A stretch of DNA of 64,000 bases from Streptomyces lavendulae subsp. lavendulae (lineage in GTDB: Bacteria > Actinomycetota > Actinomycetes > Streptomycetales > Streptomycetaceae). Positions 59,283 to 64,000 of this stretch are shown one piece after another. A model generated the notes under the pieces. That model saw only the letters and a list, made by a program, of their open reading frames with translations, did not search any database and had not been told where the DNA came from. The stretch is taken from NCBI RefSeq assembly GCF_002803845.1, contig NZ_CP024985.1:992001-1056000 (forward strand). Direction: 5' to 3'. A program made the position numbers and the translations under genes. Each line of letters starts with the position of its first letter. The stretch's first letter is position 1.

Positions 59283-60341
59283 CTACCAGTCCCCGTCCTG
59301 CACCGGCTCGCCGGGCCGCGGCGCGTTGCCGAGGGGGGTCACCTGGCCGGGGACCGGGGGGACCCACGGGGCGTGGTCGTCGCCGAGCCATTCGCCGACC
59401 GGTTTGACGGCGCCCAGCGGTCCGGCGGCCGGGAGGTCGGTGCCGGTCTCGTCGTAGTAGTCGTACCAGGGCAGGCCGGCCCGGGTGTAGGCGGCCCGGT
59501 CCACAGGCGACGGGGGTGCGTCCTCGCCGGTGATGCGGCGCCACTCGGGCGGGGGCACCAGGTGGACGAAGACCCGCGCGGCCGGCCGGTCGGACCAGTC
59601 GGCGGGCCGGCGGTCGTCGCGGTAGACCTCCTGACGCATCGTCCCGCCGACGCCGAGCCCCATCGCCGGGGCCGACGCCCGGGGGACGGAGGCGGGGGCG
59701 GCCGCCATCGGCGCCGGCGCAGGGGCGCCGTAGCCGAAGCCGGCGGGCGCGGAGCCGGGGGCGGACGGGCGGGCCCGCAGGGCGCGCTCCCGTTCGGCCT
59801 CGCGCCACTTCGCCAGCTCCCGGGGGTTCAGCGCGAACGCCTGGAGCTGCACCCCGCCGATGGTCTCCTCGCCGGTGACCTGCCCCTCGACCGTGGCGCC
59901 GAGGCCGAGCGGCACGGCCACGAACTGCCGCACCGTCCCGTCGCCCGAGTTGATCCCGTCGAGCCAGGGCTGGCGCGGCAGCACCACGTAGTTCTGGGGC
60001 CTCCGCGAGAGCCGCCCCGTCCAGCGCTCGCCGGAGACGGCGCACACCTTGCCGACGCCGACCTGCAGGGCGGCGGGCTCCCGCGAGCCGCCGAAGCCGA
60101 GCCACATCGCCTCGCGCAGGTACACCGGCAGCATCACGCCGCCCTTGGCCCGCCACTGCGGCGGGACGGTGTCCGGGTAGTCCTCGACACGCCGCAGCGG
60201 GAACTCCCCCAGGCCGGGCGGGAGGGCGTGCGTCCCCGACTCCGGGAGGCGCAATGTCCGGATGAACCGGATACGTGCTCCGTCGCCCAACAGGAGCGTG
60301 TTCCCCTCGACCCTTGCCCCGCCCGTCACTTCGTCCGCCAC
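59283..60341 (-). CDS. Conserved-looking protein of unknown function
   Basis: A 352-residue protein starting with GTG at 60341. The N-terminal part is strand-rich (ARIRFIRTLRLPESG, MLPVYLREAMWLGF, VCAVSGERWTGRLS, YVVLPRQPWLDGI), followed by FVAVPLGLGATVEGQVTGEETIGGVQLQAFAL. A Pro/Ala-rich linker (about 200-240) leads to a C-terminal region with MRQEVYRDDRRPADW, VFVHLVPPPEWRRITGE and YDYYDETGTDLPA. There is no signal peptide or membrane helix. I do not recognise the family. The neighbours are a tRNA-like element and an SBP gene in divergent orientation. Confidence 0.65.
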   Translation of the reverse strand: MADEVTGGARVEGNTLLLGDGARIRFIRTLRLPESGTHALPPGLGEFPLRRVEDYPDTVPPQWRAKGGVMLPVYLREAMWLGFGGSREPAALQVGVGKVCAVSGERWTGRLSRRPQNYVVLPRQPWLDGINSGDGTVRQFVAVPLGLGATVEGQVTGEETIGGVQLQAFALNPRELAKWREAERERALRARPSAPGSAPAGFGYGAPAPAPMAAAPASVPRASAPAMGLGVGGTMRQEVYRDDRRPADWSDRPAARVFVHLVPPPEWRRITGEDAPPSPVDRAAYTRAGLPWYDYYDETGTDLPAAGPLGAVKPVGEWLGDDHAPWVPPVPGQVTPLGNAPRPGEPVQDGDW

Positions 60342-60560
60342 ACGCCCGGCCCCCCTATCTCCTGTGACGACCCGGGACCGGCGAAGATCCTCCGGCCGGA
60401 CCGGATCGTTATCCTCAAGTTTTACTCAGATCTAGTGACGCTGTGCCCGTCACCTTCCTAGCTTCCTCATACACGTGCCATGACGCCCCCGCGGTTGCGC
60501 GTGCCCCCCGTTCCCGCGATTCCCCCCCGTGGGACCGCGTTCCCGAGGAAAGAGTTCAGC

Positions 60561-61373
60561 ATGAAGGTTCCCAAGGCCGGTGCGGTCGCCGCTGTGATCG
60601 CCCTAGCCGCCACCGCCTCCGGCTGTGGTGGTGACGCCCCGAAGGAGCCCCTCTCCATCGGGATCAAGTTCGACCAGCCGGGCATCGGCATGCGCGAGGC
60701 CGACGGCACCTTCACCGGTTTCGACGTCGACGTGGCCACGTACATCGCGAAGGAGCTGGGCTACAAGCCGAACGAGATCGAGTTCAAGCAGGTGTACAGC
60801 TCCGACCGTGAGCTGCTGCTCCAGTACAACGAGGTCAAGTTCGTCGCGGCGAGCTATTCGATCAACGCCAAGCGGCAGGAGAAGGTCGACTTCGCCGGGC
60901 CGTACTTCGTCGCGCACCAGGACCTGCTGGTCCGCGCCGACGACGGCTCGATCACCAAGGGCGAGGACCTCAACACCAAGAAGCTGTGCTCGGTGACGGG
61001 ATCGACCTCCGCCGAGAACGTCAAGAACAACCTCGCGCCCAAGGCCAGCGTGCTGGAGCTCGGCGGCTACTCGGAGTGCCTCGTCGCGCTCCAGGACGGC
61101 CTCGTCGACGCGATGACCACGGACAACTCCATCCTCGCCGGGTACTCGGCCAGGAAGGGCAACGAGGGCAAGTTCAAGCTGGTGGGCCTGCGGCTGAGCA
61201 ACGAGAACTACGGCATCGGCGTCAAGAAGGGCGACAACGACCTCCAGCGCAAGATCAACACGGCGCTCACCAAGATGGTCTCGGACGGCTCCTGGGAAGC
61301 GGCCGTGAAGAAGAACTTCGGGCCGGCGAACTACAAGTACGAGCCGGCACCCCAGGTCACGACGGGCAGCTGA
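60561..61373 (+). CDS. Glutamate/polar amino-acid-binding lipoprotein (orphan SBP)
   Basis: A 270-residue periplasmic-binding-protein-type 2 lipoprotein. The signal peptide ends with the lipobox TASGC (Cys about 24). The binding fold shows the family start LSIGIKFDQPGIGMREADGTFTGFDVDVATYIAKELGY and later FAGPYFVAHQDLLVRADD, GSTSAEN and DAMTTDNSILAGY. It resembles GluB-type amino-acid-binding proteins. GAGGAAAGAG lies 6-7 nt before the ATG. No permease or ATPase gene is present in this window, so it must use a transporter encoded elsewhere or act as a sensor. A GTGACG/CGTCAC inverted repeat (60435-60453) lies upstream. Confidence 0.9.
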   Translation: MKVPKAGAVAAVIALAATASGCGGDAPKEPLSIGIKFDQPGIGMREADGTFTGFDVDVATYIAKELGYKPNEIEFKQVYSSDRELLLQYNEVKFVAASYSINAKRQEKVDFAGPYFVAHQDLLVRADDGSITKGEDLNTKKLCSVTGSTSAENVKNNLAPKASVLELGGYSECLVALQDGLVDAMTTDNSILAGYSARKGNEGKFKLVGLRLSNENYGIGVKKGDNDLQRKINTALTKMVSDGSWEAAVKKNFGPANYKYEPAPQVTTGS

Positions 61374-61388
61374 CTCCCCTCGCCGCGA

Positions 61389-61413
61389 CGGAGGGGCCGC
61401 GCGGGCCCCTCCG
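61389..61413. terminator. Bidirectional terminator
   Basis: Perfect 10-bp arms CGGAGGGGCC (61389-61398) and GGCCCCTCCG (61404-61413) with a 5-nt loop, between the convergent solute-binding-protein and MarR genes. Confidence 0.8.
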
Positions 61414-61426
61414 GGGACGGCGGGGC

Positions 61427-61909
61427 TCAGCGGTCGCGGCCCAGCTCCCGGAAGCCCTCCGTGAAGCGCGCGAACAGCCGGGCGAACTCGGCGCGCTCCC
61501 CGTCCGACCAGTCCGCCGTCACCCGCTCCACCACCGCCCGCCGCAGCGCGTGCGCCTCGTCGAGCGCCACGCGCCCGGCGGGCGTGACGGCCAGGGGCGC
61601 GCGCCGTCCGTCCGTCCGGTCGGCGCCCCGCCGCACCCAGCCCGCCGCCACCGCCGCCGTCACCAGACGGCTGGCCCGGGGCTGGTCGACGCGCAGGGCG
61701 TCCGCCACGCCCCGTACGCCCACCGGCTCCCCCGCCTCCTCGGCCGCCTCCACCACGTCCAGGACGTCGAACGCCGGACCGCCGCCCTGGTCCGCACCGG
61801 CTCCGGCGAGGCGGGCGAGGGTGCGCCGGGTGACGCTGCGCCGCATCGAGACCATGGCCCGCTCGATCCGCGCCACGTCGGTGCGCGCGCCCGCGTCGGC
61901 CTTCCCCAT
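61427..61909 (-). CDS. MarR-family transcriptional regulator
   Basis: A 160-residue winged-helix regulator. The MarR core is FDVLDVVEAAEEAGEPVGVRGVADALRVDQPRASRLVTAAVAAGWVRRGADRTDGRRAPLAVT (about 45-105), with recognition helix QPRASRLVTAA. A GGAGG with a 5-nt spacer precedes the ATG at 61909, so this start is preferred over the two upstream ATGs of the same frame. It diverges from a second winged-helix gene at 61982. Confidence 0.88.
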   Translation of the reverse strand: MGKADAGARTDVARIERAMVSMRRSVTRRTLARLAGAGADQGGGPAFDVLDVVEAAEEAGEPVGVRGVADALRVDQPRASRLVTAAVAAGWVRRGADRTDGRRAPLAVTPAGRVALDEAHALRRAVVERVTADWSDGERAEFARLFARFTEGFRELGRDR

Positions 61910-61934
61910 GCCCGCCTCCAGATGGATACTCATC

Positions 61935-61948
61935 GACAACCACTTGTC
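61935..61948. promoter_or_regulatory. MarR-type operator between divergent regulators
   Basis: GACAA-CCAC-TTGTC, 5-bp arms with a 4-bp spacer, lies in the AT-rich 61910-61981 gap between two divergently transcribed winged-helix genes. It is in the right place to control both. The TTGTC/GACAA type of arm is common for MarR proteins. Confidence 0.55.
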
Positions 61949-61981
61949 ACTTTTCATATTTCATGGGGGAGGCGGACGGTC

Positions 61982-62416
61982 ATGACCACCCCGTCGCGGC
62001 TCAAGCCGATCGGTTACTACCTCAAGCACCTCGACGCCCTGATCGACCGGGAGTTCGACCTGGTCCTCGCGGCGCAGGACCTCACCCGGCGCCACTGGCA
62101 GGTCCTGCACGCCCTCACCACCGACGGCCCGCGGGACCCCGCCGGCCTCGCGGAGCGGCTGCTCCCGTTCTGGGACCGGGACGCGATCACCCTCGACGAG
62201 GTCACCTCCGCCCTGGCCGCCCGCGGCTGGATCGCCCTCGACCCGGACTCCGGGACGTACGCGCTCACCGCCGCGGGAGACCGGGGCCACGCGGACGCCG
62301 AACGGCTCGTCATGGCGGCCCGGGGCCGCGTGGCCGCCGGGGTCACCGACGAGGAGTACCTCGCCACCGTCGGCGTCCTCGCCCGGATGTGCGCCAACCT
62401 CGAAGGGACCGGCTGA
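61982..62416 (+). CDS. MarR-like winged-helix regulator
   Basis: A 144-residue protein. The N-terminal helix LKPIGYYLKHLDALIDREFDLVLAAQDLTRRHWQVLHAL (about 7-45) and the winged helix with LAERLLPFWDRDAITLDEVTSALAARGWIAL and GTYALTAAGDRGHADAERLV are typical of MarR-like proteins. The usual RPTSVLD-type recognition helix is modified. GGGAGG lies about 10 nt before the ATG. Divergent from another MarR gene, convergent with the DJ-1-like gene (3-bp gap). Confidence 0.82.
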   Translation: MTTPSRLKPIGYYLKHLDALIDREFDLVLAAQDLTRRHWQVLHALTTDGPRDPAGLAERLLPFWDRDAITLDEVTSALAARGWIALDPDSGTYALTAAGDRGHADAERLVMAARGRVAAGVTDEEYLATVGVLARMCANLEGTG

Positions 62417-62419
62417 CGG

Positions 62420-62986
62420 TTACGCCAGCGGCGCCTTGGCCCGCAGCACCGTGAGGAACTCCCGCATCCACGCCGAGTGGTCGGGCCACGCGCGGGCGGA
62501 GACCAGGGTGCCGTCGACCACGGCCTCGGAGTCCTCGAAACCGGCCCCCGCCGCCCTCATGTCCGGCTCCAGCGCCGGGTAGGCGGTGACCCGGCGGCCG
62601 TCCAGGGCCCCGCTCGCGGCGGTGATCAGCGGTCCGTGGCAGATCTGCGCGATCGGCTTGTCGGCCCCTGCGAAGGCGGCCAGGATCCGCCGCACGTCGG
62701 GGTCGTTGCGCAGGTACTCCGGCGCGCGCCCGCCGGGGACGACCACGGCGGCGTACTGCTCGGGAACTACGTCCGCGAAGGCGATGTCGGCCGGCCAGGT
62801 GTAGCCGGGCTTCTCCGTGTAGGTGTCGAAGCCCTCCTCGAAGTCGTGCACGACGAAGCGCAGCTTCTTGACCGAGGGGGCCGCGATGTGCACCTCGTAC
62901 CCCTCCTCGCGCAGGCGCTGGTAGGGGTAGAGGACCTCCAGCGACTCCGCCGCGTCGCCGGTCACGATGAGGATCTTCGCTGCCAT
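62420..62986 (-). CDS. DJ-1/PfpI family protein
   Basis: A 188-residue glutamine-amidotransferase-like protein. The fold starts KILIVTGDAAESLEVLYPYQRLREEGYEV, the PGGRAPEYLR segment is the oxyanion region, and the nucleophile elbow is AQICHGP (Cys about 115). A Glu near residue 14 (DAAESLE) can be the reactive-cysteine partner. Members act as deglycases, hydratases or chaperones under stress; in Streptomyces the role is usually unproven. Confidence 0.9.
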   Translation of the reverse strand: MAAKILIVTGDAAESLEVLYPYQRLREEGYEVHIAAPSVKKLRFVVHDFEEGFDTYTEKPGYTWPADIAFADVVPEQYAAVVVPGGRAPEYLRNDPDVRRILAAFAGADKPIAQICHGPLITAASGALDGRRVTAYPALEPDMRAAGAGFEDSEAVVDGTLVSARAWPDHSAWMREFLTVLRAKAPLA

Positions 62987-63203
62987 GGGCTGCTCCCGGT
63001 AGGACTGTTCACGGTCACCTCGGCCCTGCCGAGGCCACCGCTACCGTGCCCGAGCCGGCCGGACGGCAAACCCCAAGGTCCGCGCCCCCGACACATGGCC
63101 TTTACCTGTTGGGCACATGACAATGTGACTCTCGCTCTGCCACCTGACACCCCGCCAACTGCCATGGTGGGGACGGTGCGTGTGGAGAGGTGTCCCCCAC
63201 GTC

Positions 63204-64000
63204 ATGAGAATCTCCCGTACCACCCCCTGGGCGGCCGCCGCGGCGGCCGCCGCGCTGTTGCTCGTACCGGCCACCGCCACGGCGGGCCAGCGGACGGCGG
63301 CACCCCACGCCGCGGCCGCCCCGGCCGGCTCGGTCGGCTCGGTCGACGCGTACTACGCCGCGGCCGAGGGCAAGACCGGCGCCGCGCTGAAGACGGCCCT
63401 GCACAACATCATCAAGAACCAGTCCAAGGTCACGTACGACGGCGTGTGGAACGCGCTGAAGGTGACCGACCAGGACCCGGCGAACCCCAACAACGTCATC
63501 CTCGTCTACTCCGGCCGCTCCCAGTCCAAGTCGAGCAACGGCGGCGGGGTCAACGACTGGAACCGCGAGCACGTCTGGGCCAAGAGCCACGGCGACTTCG
63601 GCACCGCCACCGGCCCGGGTACCGACCTGCACCACCTGCGCCCCGAAGACGTCACCGTCAACAGCACGCGCGGCAACAAGGACTTCGACATGGGCGGCAG
63701 CCCGGTGGCGGAGGCCCCGGGCAGCTACACCGACGCCGACTCCTTCGAGCCCCGGGACGCGGTCAAGGGCGACGTCGCGCGGATGCTGCTGTACATGGCG
63801 GTGCGCTACGACGGCGGTGACGGTTTCGCCGACCTGGAGGTCAACGACAAGGTCGACAACGGCAGCGCACCGGCGATAGGCCGGATCAGCGTGCTGAAGC
63901 AGTGGAACCAGCAGGACCCGCCGGACGCCTTCGAGCAGCGCCGCAACCAGGTCATCTACGACACCTACCAGCACAACCGCAACCCGTTCATCGACCACCC
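63204..64000 (+). CDS. Secreted endonuclease I family nuclease, 3'-truncated by the window
   Basis: The frame from the ATG at 63204 is open to the window end (265 residues seen). Residues 1-28 are a signal peptide ([20 protein letters not shown]...). The mature protein has endonuclease I features: NREHVWAKSHGDFG (about 120-133), GTDLHHLRPEDVTVNSTRGNKDFDMGG, RMLLYMAVRYDGGDG and a terminal HNRNPFIDHP, which in the family is close to the C-terminal end. The catalytic His is in EHVWAKSH. Only a few residues are probably missing. The upstream gap 62987-63203 shows a CACAT/ATGTG inverted repeat (63114-63127) and the promoter. Confidence 0.9.
   Translation, partial: MRISRTTPWAAAAAAAALLLVPATATAGQRTAAPHAAAAPAGSVGSVDAYYAAAEGKTGAALKTALHNIIKNQSKVTYDGVWNALKVTDQDPANPNNVILVYSGRSQSKSSNGGGVNDWNREHVWAKSHGDFGTATGPGTDLHHLRPEDVTVNSTRGNKDFDMGGSPVAEAPGSYTDADSFEPRDAVKGDVARMLLYMAVRYDGGDGFADLEVNDKVDNGSAPAIGRISVLKQWNQQDPPDAFEQRRNQVIYDTYQHNRNPFIDH

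Noticed and set aside
58983..60461. Plus-strand frame over the tRNA-like element and the unknown protein
   Set aside because: Its first part is the antisense of a tRNA-like sequence and the remainder is shadow of the minus-strand 352-residue gene.

Overview
The window is high-GC, actinobacterial chromosomal DNA, and almost certainly Streptomyces. The evidence is the third-position G/C bias, frequent GTG and TTG starts, a chaplin (aerial-hypha surface protein), two tyrosinase/co-factor (melC-type) operons, a mycothiol-dependent formaldehyde dehydrogenase, a TerD-family protein, and many Tat or Sec exported enzymes. There is no prophage, insertion sequence, CRISPR array or large biosynthetic cluster. 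About 65 genes are packed with short gaps. Many are translationally coupled through ATGA or GTGA overlaps.

Layout. 1-15.6 kb: the 3' part of a helicase with HA domains, glutamate decarboxylase, a divergent melC1-melC2 tyrosinase operon, a CitA/DcuS-type two-component system divergent from a DctA dicarboxylate carrier, a secreted subtilisin with P-domain, and a reverse-strand run of exported hydrolase, FhuF-like 2Fe-2S protein, MFS exporter and another hydrolase. 15.7-26.9 kb: acetyltransferases, a phosphoesterase-MFS-propeller operon, two esterases, a chaplin, a second tyrosinase operon, and a small secreted peptide next to a methyltransferase. 26.9-34.3 kb: acyl-CoA catabolism, with a quinone-oxidoreductase-like gene coupled to two acyl-CoA dehydrogenases, a 2,4-dienoyl-CoA-reductase-like SDR and an enoyl-CoA hydratase. 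TetR-type operators precede two of these units. 34.3-44.3 kb: a PIG-L deacetylase, a two-gene cassette sharing a duplicated peptide motif, the mycothiol formaldehyde dehydrogenase, a LysR/DapA-like pair, a LysM-lytic transglycosylase behind a long leader, and a coupled ABC exporter plus DesKR-type two-component system. 44.3-53.4 kb: a squalene/phytoene-synthase-like gene, a membrane Ser/Thr kinase, a PNGase A-like protein, RraA, small membrane proteins, a DMT transporter and PAP2 protein divergent from a TetR regulator, and TerD. 53.4-64 kb: an LRR-ankyrin-MoxR-VWA/metallopeptidase operon, a degenerate tRNA-like element, an orphan solute-binding lipoprotein, two MarR-like regulators, a DJ-1/PfpI protein and a secreted endonuclease I cut by the window edge.

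The two most promising unexplained systems are these. (1) In the 35.25-36.25 kb pair, a membrane protein ends with, and the overlapping downstream gene begins with, the same Gly/Asn-rich motif. This layout resembles bacterial amyloid-signalling pairs. (2) At 53.5-59.0 kb an LRR protein, an ankyrin protein, a MoxR AAA+ ATPase and a VWA-metallopeptidase protein form one tightly packed operon. A third striking element is an array of five 10-bp palindrome-like sites at exact 16-bp periodicity between the PAP2 and tetR genes (51891-51964). All identifications come from reading the sequence; no database search was run.
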